Part shown: positions 1-11,965 of the stretch, one piece after another
Layout of the letters: each line of letters starts with the position of its first letter
Position numbering within the stretch: the first letter of the stretch is position 1
Origin: Plasmodium coatneyi
Lineage: Eukaryota; Apicomplexa; Aconoidasida; Haemosporida; Plasmodiidae
Direction of reading: 5' to 3'
Length of the DNA: 64,000 bases
Assembly: GCF_001680005.1 (NCBI RefSeq)
Contig: NC_033566.1
Coordinates: 1,116,001 to 1,180,000 of the forward strand
Made by a program: the position numbers and the translations under genes
The notes under the pieces: generated by a model
Seen by the model: only the letters and a program-made list of their open reading frames with translations
The model's database searches: none
Told to the model about the DNA's origin: nothing

Positions 1-1369
1 GGTCGCCATTATTTGCTTGATCCTGCGGTTGCATCATTCCCGCGTTGCTCCTTCCCATGCTATTTAAATTGTTACTGTTCATATTTCCATTGGGGGAGTT
101 ACTATTCCCCATGTGTGTATGACTGTCGGTGTTATTCATTTTGTTCATTTTCATTTCTTCCTGCACTTGTTGCGCGTTCATGTCGTTATTTTTACTACTA
201 TTGTTGTACATCTCTGGGGAGATGTCCTGGATCAAGTCCGGCACATTAGCATTATCATTCTGGAAGTGGGACTCATCCATGGTTAGATAATCCCATTTAG
301 TATACACCGTGTTGTCCACCAATATTTTACACAGATATGGCAAATAATTTTTTAATATTTTTAACGCTTCATTTCGTAACTCGTTTATATTCTTGTACAC
401 ATTTTCATCTATGTAGTTGTTGTCTACTTTGTTCATGTCATTTGTCTTGCTGTTATTATTGTAGTTGGAGTAGGCAATGTAGCTTCTATCTTTTATAAAG
501 ACGGGCCAGAATTCTAGCGCCTCTAACTGAACCTTCCTATCACATGAATTTGTGGCGTTTACCATAAATTGTATGATCGCATCTAGGTTGTTAAATATGG
601 AAGAGTACCTTGTGTCCGTGATGACGGTCATGCAGGTTACTACTATTTTTAAAATTTGCGTGTCCTCCTCGGAGGCTAGAAATCCTAGGCATTCCCATAA
701 CTGCGGGAAATAATCATTGAACACTCCATTAGTTGTGAAGCAAGATGCTGTTATAAACAAATCTAAACATTCGGCGGCATACTTTTTTTTTATACTCTTT
801 TCCTGTGGCGCACAATATGCAAATAACTTTTGTAACAATTGGGTTTTACAAAATTGGAAGAAAAAAGAATCTGCATTTTTTCTATTCATTAATTCGTCCT
901 CAATTATGATTATTATAGCACGGAAGGCTCCATCCACTACATCATTATTCCCCCTTTCAATCAGTAGCAATAAGTTGTATAATGATTCTGGCCATTTATC
1001 TATCCCTTCGTATTTTGTCAATATGGTGGTTATTACAGAACCTGCAGTACTCCTTATTTCTTTAACTTCATCTTCCACCAGCTTGAAAATTTCATTTTTT
1101 ATTATTTTTAAAATTTCGTTATTTAAAAATTTATTTTTTGAGTTTATATAATTTTTTAGCAACAACCCTGCTACTTGCCTTACGTCATTTTTCTCCTGTT
1201 TGTTCAAGAAGATCTGCAGTTGGTAGAGAGCTGCATCTGGTACATTTTCGTTTAGGTCTTTCAAAACTTTGGTCACCTCAATTTGGACACTGTTGTTCGA
1301 ACTGTTGCATGAGGAATCCAGCGCCTGTATTATGGTTTTGTATATCTTCTCGTTTGGCTTCCATTCCAT
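1..1369 (-). CDS. Transportin-like karyopherin (importin beta-2), N-terminal part, cut by window edge
   Basis: The minus strand is open from position 1369 to the left edge, about 456 codons, so the C-terminal part is missing. Translation begins MEWKPNEKIY, close to the MEWxP start of transportin-1 orthologs, and continues with helical HEAT-repeat-like sequence. The segment VRQVAGLLLKNYINSK matches the importin-beta N-terminal region that contacts Ran. By family knowledge this is a nuclear import receptor for PY-NLS cargo. The last visible 80 or so residues are Asn/Met-rich low complexity with an acidic stretch, near where transportins carry their acidic H8 loop. I chose the ATG at 1367-1369 by similarity; an in-frame ATG lies 12 codons upstream at 1403-1405. 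No intron was needed in the visible part. Confidence 0.8.
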   Translation of the reverse strand, partial: MEWKPNEKIYKTIIQALDSSCNSSNNSVQIEVTKVLKDLNENVPDAALYQLQIFLNKQEKNDVRQVAGLLLKNYINSKNKFLNNEILKIIKNEIFKLVEDEVKEIRSTAGSVITTILTKYEGIDKWPESLYNLLLLIERGNNDVVDGAFRAIIIIIEDELMNRKNADSFFFQFCKTQLLQKLFAYCAPQEKSIKKKYAAECLDLFITASCFTTNGVFNDYFPQLWECLGFLASEEDTQILKIVVTCMTVITDTRYSSIFNNLDAIIQFMVNATNSCDRKVQLEALEFWPVFIKDRSYIAYSNYNNNSKTNDMNKVDNNYIDENVYKNINELRNEALKILKNYLPYLCKILVDNTVYTKWDYLTMDESHFQNDNANVPDLIQDISPEMYNNSSKNNDMNAQQVQEEMKMNKMNNTDSHTHMGNSNSPNGNMNSNNLNSMGRSNAGMMQPQDQANNGD

Positions 1370-2030
1370 GTACGAGTTGTTATTATCCAAACAGCTGTTA
1401 TGCATTTTCTTGCATTCACATGTAGGTTGGTTAGAGATGGAGTTGCAGTGTGGGGGGGTTGTTGGGTAGAGGATAATATATTCACGACGTTGTACGTATA
1501 TGCTTTTACATATATTTACGCATGGTATGTACACACTTATACATGCACTTTTACACGTAAGCGTATTTTTTTTTTTTTAACAAATGGGGTCATAACAGAG
1601 AACACACGTATGAAATGTTGAGAAGTAGGCACGTAAAAATGTAAAGAAGCAAAGAGGTAAAAATGTAAAAACGCAAAGACGAAAAACTTGTAAATTTTCA
1701 CAATATTTAAAAAAAACAGAAGCATGCACACGGACATACACTTGGGAAAATTAATTAAATTAAATTAACAATCTAATTACAGGTGTGTATATATATGTAG
1801 GAGCACACATGTGGGCATATACATATAGGCATATACTCATGTAAGCACACGCATGTACATTTCCAGGCATGAATTTGGGCATAACATAAATGGGTACACA
1901 TATGTATGCCTATAAATGGATGGCAGCGCTTTTAATTTATGTTTTGGGGCAAACATACGCAAGGGGGGGAATACAAATTTCAAAAGTAAATCTAAAAAAA
2001 TGTGAAACGCAATGGACACAAGGGGAAAAT

Positions 2031-2123
2031 CGATAAATAAAAATCGATAAATAAAAAACGAAAAATAAGAAACGAAAAATAAGAAACGAAAAATAAAAAA
2101 CAAAAAATGAAAAACGAAAAATG
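2031..2123. repeat. 14-bp minisatellite, about 6.6 copies
   Basis: Units of 14 bases of the form CGAWAAATAARAAA follow one another head to tail: two copies with CGATAAATA, three with CGAAAAATA, one degenerate copy beginning CAAAAAATG, then a partial unit. It directly abuts the 27-bp repeat. Confidence 0.85.
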
Positions 2124-2136
2124 AATGGGACAAATG

Positions 2137-2293
2137 GAGGGCACAAAACAGGGGGAAAAATATATGAGGCACAAAACAGGGGAAAAATATATGAGGCACA
2201 AAACAGGGGAAAAATATATGAGGCACAAAACAGGGGAAAAATATATGAGGCACAAAACAGGGGAAAAATATATGAGGCACGAAACAGAGGGTA
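2137..2293. repeat. 27-bp minisatellite, four perfect plus two degenerate copies
   Basis: The unit begins GAGGCACAAAACAGGGG and ends AAAAATATAT (27 bases). Perfect copies start at 2166, 2193, 2220 and 2247, flanked by a degenerate copy on each side. As 27 is a multiple of three and the unit has few stops, the array is open in five of six frames; on the plus strand it would give a nine-residue repeat GKIYEAQNR. I do not regard those frames as genes. Confidence 0.9.
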
Positions 2294-5200
2294 TAAAATG
2301 CAAGTCGCAAAATATACGGCGCACAATTTGCAGCGCGGAATGAAAGAAGCATAGCACAGAGCAAGCCGAGGAACCTGTCACATGCATTTACGTACGGAAT
2401 GCATTTCTACGCTTCGCGTGCAGGATGCGCTTGTGGGGGGATACACGACACGCACATGTATATGTTCGTTGCTCGTCACTGGCTCGGGCATACGCGTGTG
2501 GACCACATAAAAGGAATGACACATAAACTACTTCGCTGCCGTGCGGGGGAAAAGCCAAGCGTAAAACACTATTTACATGTATGGGCTATGCATATAAATG
2601 CTACATATGAAAATATATGTAACACGTACATGTATATATATTGGCGTGTACAAATGAAAATTCCTTCATATAATTTCTATAAGATTATGAAAATTTTAAT
2701 TAAAACTTGAAATTGTGAAAAAAAAAAAAAAAATTTTAAATAAAAAAAAAATTAAATAAGAAACATACGCACCATTTGGGGGGGACGGATGTGATATATG
2801 TACATGTAGCAAATATAATATACTGCATATACATAATTATGTAATGAAATTAATTTCAATAATGGAAGAAAGGAGGCGCTTCCAATATATGGATTATATG
2901 GATGAAAAATCAACACTAAAATGTGAAAATGTAAAATTATATGCGTGGCGGGGAAGAAAGTATATAAGCGTATTAAGCACATATACAATGTTATATAAAA
3001 TGTCATAATATATTTGCATAGCCTGCGTGCGCACTTATCACATGAGTATAGGTGTACATGTAAGAAAGCAGGGGTTTACCCATACATCGTTCATAATCCA
3101 TACGATGCATACATGACGAGTGCCATTATCATATGTGCATAGGTGCATATGTGCGCGTGTTGTATATGCAGGTAGGGAAGTTGCTATTCGCTGACTTGGC
3201 GCTCAAACAGAAGGAAGGGGTGAAAGTTCTCACTTGTTATCTGCGCTGCGTATGCGTATTGGTATGCGTGGTGCTACACGTACAGCTCATACGTATGCAT
3301 CCTGTACGACGTATTACTACGCATATGTATACGTATATATATATGAGTACTTTGGCGCATTTAAAGGGGGCAAAAAAAAAGTGAGGCTGGCGTTTCCCTA
3401 AATTAAAAACATTTGCTAAAATAAAACGAAATTACGCGTTTTATCTGCCAGCTAGGGAAAAAACTCACACAATTTTAATTCATTTAATTTGCTAAATGGA
3501 ACGCTCGGCATACTGAGTACGTATATATACTTTATATGTTTGGGATATGTTCCGTATGTTAAATTGGCAAATGGGTAAAATTGCTAAAATGGCCAAATGT
3601 GCTTGGTAGGCGGCTAGATTTGTAAAATGTTTTTATTTGTTCAATTCGTTCGCTCCTTTAATTTTTTCTTTATGGAACTCAATCCACTTTTGCATTCATA
3701 AGTTGTGAAAAAATATGTTCCTCTAGGAAATAAACGCATAAAAGCATATGCATTTTATACGTATGTTACATGTATATGTAAAAAATATGCTTGCTCTAAT
3801 GCGCATTTTGCAGTATTATTATGTATATACGTTACCCTAAACCGTGGAAATAAAGCAGTAACCGCAACGTAAGGTGAAAAAAAGGAAGGCCTTGCTTGCG
3901 TAAAAGGAGCTACCACAAGATATATATTTTTTAAACATTACATATATGCATTTGCGCCCTACCTAAGGGATGATATTAAATAGTGGAGAGAAGAAATTGC
4001 TTGAAGGGGCAGCGGCATATGGCATGCATTGCATATAATAATATATATCATATGTATATAACTCCGTGCATGTAATATAGAGTGCCGAATGGGAATTATA
4101 TACCATCCGGAGCTAAGGGGTAAAAAGAGGCGCAGCATTTTGCATTCATTTCGGATGATCGTGCAAGGGTACTCGTCCCATTCCGACATGCTGCATATAA
4201 AATGCAGTGTTCGTAAACTATGTTCCGCAATACGCATAGGTCGAGCAGCACTATTTGCCTGATCTACATATACCGCACAGTTTTCACAAGAAAGCAATAT
4301 ATATACTAGCATGCCCATATGGTAGTATCAAATGAATTACCCACTTTCGCATTTGCATAACTGTTGATCAATTCACCTTGGTGTTAGAATCGTGAAAAAA
4401 GAACGGTTCTTTCGAAAAAATAAAAAGCGAAAAATGCGAGTAAACTGTTCTTTCTCCCCAAATAAAAGAATTACCCTGAAAAATCCATTCCTTTCCTGAG
4501 AATAATTTAAGAACGACGATATGTGGAAAGATGAGGGAAAAATCTAAGTTGTTTTATATGTAGTAATTTCGCCCCTCTGACTTTACGACAAATTGGGGGC
4601 CATTTTGTAGGGAGAGGCCAACTTGTTTACTGGGGAGAGATGTGAAAGGCGTTCTAGCATCACCTTTGGTGTTGACTAAAAGTTGAAAAGAAAAGTGATT
4701 GTATGACTCTCCTAAGAAAAGAATGATGACATTATTATATTTCTTTCAAGTCCATTCTACATTGTTACAAAGGCAAACTCAGAACAACCGCAATAATGGT
4801 TATACCTTATCTGCGTTACTTTTTATTCGTTTCTGCTTGGTACGTTGAAATGATGCAAATGAGTGGGGGAGCAATGCGCATATATGTCTATACATTTTTA
4901 CTCCTATACGCTTTGCGCCCGCAAATTAGCCAATGTATTATACCCTGTAGTTAGAAGAGCATTCCACCCCCTATTTCCCGCACACATTGCAAGGCGCACA
5001 TCTTCACATAAGGAGGGGGAGCGGCTTAAAATTATTAAAACCGTTTAACTGTGAGGGGAAACTGAATGTATCTCTCCTACTTTACGATCCGTTCTGTTTC
5101 CAAAAGTGCTAACCGCATCTGAGGAAACTCACTGCGCTGTGTCGTAATTTCGTGCACTCCTCACAGCATCAGTTGTGTCATTATTCCCCAAGCATTATTA

Positions 5201-5480
5201 CTACCACAGGTGTACATTTTATATTATATGTTAATATGGCACTCCTCAAAATGTGCAGTAAGCGCACCTGGATTGAAGTTACCAATATTGTTACTACATT
5301 TTTCGGGGGTGAAAAAATTACAAAAAAAAAAAAAAATAAGATACCAAGTTGAGCTAATCGAGCACAAGCAAATGGTAAGGCACAATGATAAATAAGTTGT
5401 AAAAAAAAGGGGGGTTCTAACCGAACCGTCCTTAACACCCATAGAAGGGAAAGGAGAAATTTTCGGAGCAATAATTGCAC

Positions 5481-6485
5481 CTAAATGAAAGCGTCGTCCG
5501 CCAACATTTTAAGGGCATTCGTTAATGTCGGTGACATTATTTGATTTAGTTTAAAAAAGTTCAATTGGTCTTCATTTTCCAAATTTTTGTCTACTTTCGT
5601 GCTGTTTGTGTCATCTGGGGGGGTCTTATTTTCCGCAGATGTGATTGCAGTACTGGCGATATTTTTGAGCTCTTCGTTTTTTTTCACCAGTTTCGTTGAG
5701 GGTGCTTTTAAGGGTGCTTTTGCGGGCATCATTTGCGTTTCCCTTGGCCACATCGCGTCTTTGTCCTCAGCGGGTGCTGACGACACGTGACAGCTTCTTA
5801 CTTGGTAGCCCTCTCCGCGAAATGCTATGTCGGACGTGTCATTAGGGTAGCACGCCATTTGTGTGTCTTCACAGGGGGTGTCTGTTTCCGTGTCTGCGTT
5901 GCTATTAGGACAGTCGTCCGGAATATTGTCCATCTGCGGGTCATCTAGTTTATTCTCTTCCTTTACATCCTCCACAACACCCTCCTTAACGCGCTCCCCC
6001 TTCTGTTCGGCCCGCCAATGGCCCCCCTCGTGCATATAATAGGTCATCACCTTCTCGGGCAGGGAATACATCGGCTTCATATTCCTGATAATGTCCCTGT
6101 TGCTATTTTGGGTCCTATACTTGTACGACCTGTCAATATTCTTGTCAAAATGGACTTTTACGTGCACATTTTTTATCAAGTTGGTTGCCGACGGTAGCTG
6201 CAAAATGGGTGGGTCAATCTTTGCATTTTCTGGATTCATCATAGGGGCATTTAGGAAGCTAATACCACCTATTCCATCAATGGCCCCCAGGGTGAAAGCC
6301 CTTTTTTTCTTTTGGGAAATATAATCTTCGTACTTTCTTAAATCGGCATTTCTTTCATAGATATTTTGTTCCTCTTTTATTTGTTTATCGAATTGGCTTT
6401 CTAAGACCTGGTGCATGTAAAGGACCTTGTTGTCCTTTTTGTTTTTCACGTCCTCCTCTGCGCAACTTATTTCGTCGTTGTTCAT
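5481..6485 (-). CDS. Conserved Plasmodium protein, function unknown
   Basis: Single-exon frame of 334 residues starting MNNDEISCAEED. I do not recognise a domain. Residues 1-60 are charged and probably helical (KKDNKVLYMHQVLESQFDK). Residues 60-170 are the most protein-like part, with a Gly-rich patch LGAIDGIGGISF and a basic/aromatic stretch ending in MTYYMHEGGHW. The second half is acidic low complexity rich in Asp, Glu, Asn and Thr, and the C-terminus returns to a helical motif (LNFFKLNQIMSPTLTNALKML). No signal peptide or membrane segment is seen. It is divergent to the DJ-1 gene, sharing a 1.3-kb upstream region. The length of the frame and ordered codon use support a real gene. Confidence 0.7.
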   Translation of the reverse strand: MNNDEISCAEEDVKNKKDNKVLYMHQVLESQFDKQIKEEQNIYERNADLRKYEDYISQKKKRAFTLGAIDGIGGISFLNAPMMNPENAKIDPPILQLPSATNLIKNVHVKVHFDKNIDRSYKYRTQNSNRDIIRNMKPMYSLPEKVMTYYMHEGGHWRAEQKGERVKEGVVEDVKEENKLDDPQMDNIPDDCPNSNADTETDTPCEDTQMACYPNDTSDIAFRGEGYQVRSCHVSSAPAEDKDAMWPRETQMMPAKAPLKAPSTKLVKKNEELKNIASTAITSAENKTPPDDTNSTKVDKNLENEDQLNFFKLNQIMSPTLTNALKMLADDAFI

Positions 6486-7780
6486 CTTGTGGAGATGTCT
6501 TTCATTAGATATATTCTTCTTTCTGGAAATAGCTTTCTTCCAATATGTTCGTTTTTTCTTAAAATTGGCAGAATTTCTCCCCTTTCACAGGGCTTAAGTT
6601 CGCGTCTGCAGGCGTGCAGGCTAGCGTAAAATCAACTACATAGATATGCGTGCATATATATATACATACATATACATGCCTATCTATGTGGCCCTTTTTT
6701 TTCCAGTGGGATAATTCGTCAGCTGCTTTTTCATTATCGGGGATTTTTCTCACACATTTATGGCTTTCTTCTCTTCCTTAACTTACGTTCATTTATTCAT
6801 GCCATGCGCATGTGTGCGGCTTGTGTGTGTAAATTATTTTATGCACTATTTTCCAAAATATTTTTAATCACCCATTTTTACGCCCTGGTAGGAATTATTC
6901 CTCCTCTATGGAATATTTTGAGCACATTTGAAAGGGGGTCTACTGAAAGGTCCCACCCTGTATAGCGTCCATTTTGTAAACTTCCGATGTTACACGGGGC
7001 ATATGACAGGGGAAAATAGCTCTACGTCAATTTGCGCTGAGCCAATGTGTACAAGTGTGCCAAAGTATGGCTCAAAATAATGCCATATTTTGTTAGAATT
7101 CATTGACAGGAAATGAAAAAAAAAATGTTATGCCCCCGTGTGTGGCGTTCACTTGTGTGTCACTCTACATAAGGAACAAACTTTAAGATTAACATATAGG
7201 ACACTTTTTTTAAGCAAACTATAGAAAAAGGAAACAAAATATCAAAATGTGTCCTTTAACGGAACTTGTATCGTTCTCTATGTTCTTATTTTTTCTGCAG
7301 TATTTCCCCACAAATGCAACTGTTTTTATTTTTTGTTCCGTGTTTTTTTGCATACATTTTTCTTCTGGGTTATACCCTCCTATGAAGGAGGGTTTCTTAT
7401 ATCCTCATAGGTGAATCCACCACCCAAGAATTCTTTTGCACATGCGCATGTATACAAAATGGGCATATGGATATGGTATGCCCCTTCAATTCAAGGGTGC
7501 TATGCCTTACGCTCCCTGAAGGTTACTTTTTCGCATTGCATATAGGAAGTCACATGAACGTGCAAAGAAAAAAAAAAAAAAAAAAAAAGATGGCATTTTT
7601 TAAATAATACATATAAGAAAGCGCAACATCCCTTTTTGATACAAATAGAAACTGCCATTTTGTAATTCCTACGCGGAACAACTGCCCTCTTGAATTTATT
7701 AGTATACTTATAAGTTGCCCCCCTTTACGTACATTTTGCCAAGCAAAGCCCTGTACCCCCTTATATCGTATAAATTCACC
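6486..7780. other. Divergent intergenic region between the 334-residue gene and DJ-1
   Basis: AT-rich region expected to hold both promoters. It contains a run of about 20 A from 7568 and several T-rich tracts. No coding frame looks real. Confidence 0.5.
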
Positions 7781-8787
7781 ATGAGCGGAAAAAAAACAGC
7801 CTTAGTTGTAGTGGTAAGGGATTGTCATTTCGCTCTGTGTTGACAAAAGTTGGCTGATTGAACTCCTGTGTGCGTACCTACATTATTAGTATGACCCTTC
7901 GTGCACATTTGGGATGATAGCCCTGGCGAATTCGTCCCCTCTTAGTTCATCATGACTCACGTCATTCTTTTTTTCTTTTTGACGACTGTTCGCTCCATAG
8001 GCATCAGGATCCGAAGATGTGGAATATATTACAACGGTTGATGTGCTAAGGAGAGCAAGTAAGGAAAAAGTTCCACATGTGTAAGCTCGCAGCGGCATTT
8101 ATGCTTATTACGCGTTGCAAAACTGACGAATTATTTTTTTTCTCTGTTTAAAAACTGAAGTGAAAGTGCTACACATAGAAGGGCAAACACAATGTTATGT
8201 GTGGTGTGCCATATGTGTATATGGCAAGGGTACATTTTTCGCATCCGTATACATGTATGTATATATATATATGCAATTACATATATGTATTTCCTCCTTT
8301 TACGAAAGACATCAGCGTGACAACAGCGTCCGTGGAAGAAACAGAAAAGGTGTGCCTGCAGTCGAAGAATGTTGTCATTGCGGACACGCTAATTGACAAG
8401 GTAAAGGATAACACCTTCGACGTAATCGTCATTCCAGGAGGCATGAAAGGATCGAACGCAATATCGAATTGTCCAACCGTTATTAAAATGCTGAAGGAAC
8501 AGAAAAGTAGTAACAGATTTTATGCGGCCATATGTGCAGCACCCGAAACTGTCCTACATCGCCATTCCCTAATTGATGACGTTGAAGCAGTAGCATACCC
8601 ATCGTTCGAAAGCGACTTCAAGCATATCGGCAAGGGAAGAGTGTGCGTGTCGAAGAACTGTATAACCTCTGTTGGCCCAGGATCTGCTGCCGAATTTGCC
8701 CTTAAAATTGTCGAAATGTTATTAAGCAGAGATGCAGCCCTTAACCTTGCCAGCGGTTTTTTACTTCACCCCTCTGTGACGTTTTAA
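7781..8787 (+). CDS. DJ1: DJ-1/PARK7 family protein (three exons)
   Basis: I join exons 7781-7813, 8001-8058 and 8309-8787; both introns have GT..AG ends and phases agree. The result is 189 residues, the usual DJ-1 length. It begins MSGKKTALVVV, reads ASGSEDVEYITTVDVLRRA across exon 2, and has the nucleophile elbow AAICAAPET with the reactive cysteine at residue 106, the same number as in human DJ-1. Glu16 in GSEDVE corresponds to the conserved glutamate that lowers the cysteine pKa. GPGSAAEFALKIVEML near the C-terminus is typical of the family. Known roles are redox sensing and protein/nucleotide deglycase activity. No targeting peptide is visible, so it is probably cytosolic. Intron 2 (8059-8308) carries TA-rich sequence and an open frame that is not coding. 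Confidence 0.93.
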
Positions 8788-9687
8788 TGTAACATACCAC
8801 TTTGCTGCTGATGATATGGTATATGGATAGAAAAGCGCGCACCCTCACCTGCATGCCATGAATGTGTCTTATTCTAAACGCGCGCAGGAAGTGTTACCAT
8901 GAAAGTGTACATGTGCATATATATATACATACACTTGTGCGTGTACATATTCTGCCCATGTGCATCCCTCGATTGGAAAAAACTGTTAAGTAACACCTTT
9001 AAACGTACCCTTTTTAAATGGAGGATATTTTGAACAAAGGCTAACTTTTACGCAAAGGAAAAGTTGTTTTAATAAAATCCCCGTGTGAACGTGGAAAAAA
9101 AAAAAAAAATACGCGTCAAATGATAAAACGTGTGTATGCTCATTTTTCCAAACATTCAAATGGTCCACATAACGGTTAAATATCTCTTGTAAAAAAATTT
9201 AAACCGTAAACCGTTGCTAAAGGAATCTAGAAAAACGTTGTTCTTTTAAAAAACCACCATATGGATTATGAGCGGGGAGCGAGTTGTTCATTCACATAAG
9301 AAAAATGTAGATATGGCAAATGCACTGTTTTTTTTTTTTTTTTTTTCAAACTCGAAAAAAAAAAATTTCATTTTTTTGTTATTTTGTTTTTTTGTTTCTT
9401 GTTTAAAAATGAGAACTTTCTCCTCCTCGTTATAAAAAACACCTTTTTGTAATTTCCGAAAAATGTAAAATATGCATAGAGTTCGAATCCACAGGAAGTG
9501 GCAAAATTTAATATATAATTTATATAGAAACAAAAGTAGCAAGCACTTATATATCCCCCAATGCGCCAGAAAAGAACGCCCCAAATTAAGCAAAAGGAAT
9601 ACAGTACAGATCGAGCGAAACTATCTTACAAGGTATGTAAACTCGTTCGTTGCCGAAGCTCACCGTGAAATTTCCTTATAGCGCAAA
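8788..9687. other. Intergenic, DJ-1 3' region and TIM22 5' region
   Basis: Contains poly-A near 9094-9107 and poly-T near 9329-9346. Nothing else recognised. Confidence 0.5.
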
Positions 9688-10239
9688 ATGAATTTAAATA
9701 ACAACGACAATGGTAGCAATTACCAAAACAGACGCAACAATAACATTCTGCTGAATGACAAATATATAAATTTTAAAATTTTTAAAAAGGGAGAAGAATT
9801 AACTGATCAGGAGAAAATATTTTTAAAAGTTAACACATACTTAAATGAGGGAATTCTCCCCAAATGTATCGGAATGGGCATTGGTGGAGGATTTGTGGGT
9901 GTTTTAATTGGCGCCTTTTTTTTTAGTATGCAACCAACCAATATAGATTACAATTTAAGTTACAAGGAACAGATGAAGGAACAGTTTCATTTGTTTAAAC
10001 AATCAATAAAAAGCTCCTGTCTCAATTTTGCAAAAATAGGATTTTTATTCTCTTTTTATGAAAATTCCTTACAAAAAATTAGAGCAGCAAATGACATAAC
10101 GAATACGTTATATTCTGGCTGCTTAACAGGAGCTACTATTTCGTACAAAAAAGGGATACCCTCCATGGTTGGAGGGTGTGCCAGTTTTGCAGCCTTTTCT
10201 GCCGTTATTGAAAAGTTGCAAAGGTCCAAAAAGTTTTGA
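9688..10239 (+). CDS. TIM22: Mitochondrial inner-membrane translocase TIM22
   Basis: Single exon, 183 residues. After a polar Asn-rich N-terminus (about 55 residues) there are four glycine-rich membrane segments of the Tim17/22/23 family: GMGIGGGFVGVLIGAFFF, a segment near FAKIGFLFSFYENSLQKIRA, YSGCLTGATISYKKG, and GGCASFAAFSAVIE. The order FAKIGFLFS, SGCLTGA and GGCASFAAFSAVIEK is closest to TIM22 and not to TIM17 or TIM23. TIM22 forms the twin-pore carrier translocase that inserts metabolite carriers into the mitochondrial inner membrane. The ATG at 9688 is the first in frame and leaves no presequence, as expected for this family. Confidence 0.85.
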   Translation: MNLNNNDNGSNYQNRRNNNILLNDKYINFKIFKKGEELTDQEKIFLKVNTYLNEGILPKCIGMGIGGGFVGVLIGAFFFSMQPTNIDYNLSYKEQMKEQFHLFKQSIKSSCLNFAKIGFLFSFYENSLQKIRAANDITNTLYSGCLTGATISYKKGIPSMVGGCASFAAFSAVIEKLQRSKKF

Positions 10240-11965
10240 ATGTATATTTTTTTTTTGTTTTTGTTTATTTGAAAAATATCACCTCTTTTTTTTTTGTACA
10301 ATAATGTACTTTCGTAGAAAATACACTGATTAGCGTTATTTGTGCGTGTGTACATATATATCTATATATGATTTATATGTGCATGCTTTTTGCCCCTTAC
10401 CATTCCCACATTTAACATAAATTTTGAAACACAATCGTACATTCATCATTTGTATAAACAAAAGCAATTTTCCCAAAGAAGAAACTTTAATCTGCGGAAA
10501 AAAGTTATTATGTCTAATCGTTGGCAGAAAACAACATGTCTACGTTCAAAATGAAGAAATTCTGGGGGAGCTTTTTTCTGTTATTTTAATTCGTATGAAA
10601 TATTAAGCAGATGTGCGTATAACCGATGGATAATATAAAAGGACTAATGTGTCCAACATATTTGTCCGCCCCCAGGGACCCATTAAACGTATATATGCAA
10701 ATAAGGCACGCATTATGCTGCGAATTGGTAGGGAAAAAAAACACTGGAGCGCAGTTCTCAAAACGTTAATATGTCAATGTAATTCGTTTCTTTAATGTGA
10801 AAATGTTTTTCTTCTATCGTGTGGTTTACTGACACCCCAATCGGATGTGTAGTGTATACATGATGATACATATAAGTTTCCCGCGTTCCGCCTTATAATT
10901 CGAAATAAACTCATTTGGGAAATGTTCTCACTTTTTAAATAACAAATTAACAGGATCTCCACTTGAAAGGTGTAACGGGTTTCAAATTCTTTTCTACATT
11001 ACTTTGGAATAACCGAGCTGTTCATATATGGCGGCCCACCCAATAATTACGCCGCTAAAAAAAAGGATGTTTTTCAAAAGTTTGCTGTTTTTTTTTTTCC
11101 AGAAAAGAACACTTTTCACGCATTTTTATAACTTTTATGTTTGTATTATTTAAGTCTATATATAAATTAATCAAGAAATTGTTTATTGTTTTACGGAAAC
11201 TGTCTTAAAAAAGGTGCAAGGAAATTATTATTGTGTCAAACTCGCTCTTTACATAATACATACAATTTTTTTTTTTTTTTTTTTTTGATGGGGAATGCAA
11301 AGATATTACATTCATGTTTTATTATATTCTGTTTTAAATGCGCGTTGAGATTTAAGAAGGAAAAAAAAAAAAAAAAAAAAAAAGAAATATTGTATGTATT
11401 TAAAGCAGCATTTTTATCATTTTTTACAAGTTCAAGGAAAAGAGTCAAAATTTTCGCTTCCCCTCGTGTAATGCGTTCTGCTTTGACATCCGCGAGGGAC
11501 ATATTATATAATATGCATTACTTTCATTTATGTATGAAAGGAAAAATGTATTCAAATTCAATACGGAGACGTGTACAATTATATACATGTTAGCCTCTTT
11601 TTACCGCTTTTGTTTTTTTTGTAAAATAATCATTTTACCCTTTTGAGTTTAAAAGCAGTCAATTCTGCATTGTGAGGATCCACTCACGTATACCATAATG
11701 GAAAAGTATACAAAAGCGCGAAGAAGTGTTTTCCGCGTAACTCATTTTTTTCCGTAATAAAAGCGCACTGCTTAACTGAATTAGACCAGAGGAAGGGAGA
11801 AAAGAAGAAAAAAAATAAAACATTCCGCATTTAAACGAGCTAATTAACGAGGAAGAATGTACATACATATATAATATGTATACATAACTCCTTTCAAAAG
11901 GTAGAGAAAAAAAGAAAAAAAAAGCCACGTTGTTTTTTTAAAAATGATTAAACGAAAGCCCAAAA
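10240..11965. other. Intergenic region upstream of the RING gene
   Basis: AT-rich with homopolymers (T at 11270-11286, A at 11361-11383) and no supported gene. Probably TIM22 3' UTR and RING-gene promoter and 5' UTR. Confidence 0.5.

Larger units (their letters stand above)
1406..5480. other. Large non-coding stretch upstream of transportin
   Basis: About 4 kb with no ORF that looks protein-like. It holds two abutting minisatellites (2031-2293), poly-A runs near 2719-2755 and 5320-5337, and many alternating purine/pyrimidine ACATATGT-type stretches. It should contain the transportin promoter on its left and the 3' end of the 5481-6485 gene on its right. I see no tRNA or other structured RNA that I can support. 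Confidence 0.6.

Noticed and set aside
1837..2364. Minus-strand frame with nine-residue CFVPHIFFP repeats
   Set aside because: It exists only because the 27-bp unit lacks stops; all three minus frames and two plus frames are open across the same array.
8197..8308. N-terminal extension of the DJ-1 third-exon frame
   Set aside because: It is intron sequence (TA-rich) ahead of the acceptor at 8307-8308; homology begins only after it.
9470..9500. GTTCGAATCC motif resembling a tRNA T-arm
   Set aside because: No acceptor stem, D-arm or anticodon arm at tRNA spacing around it.
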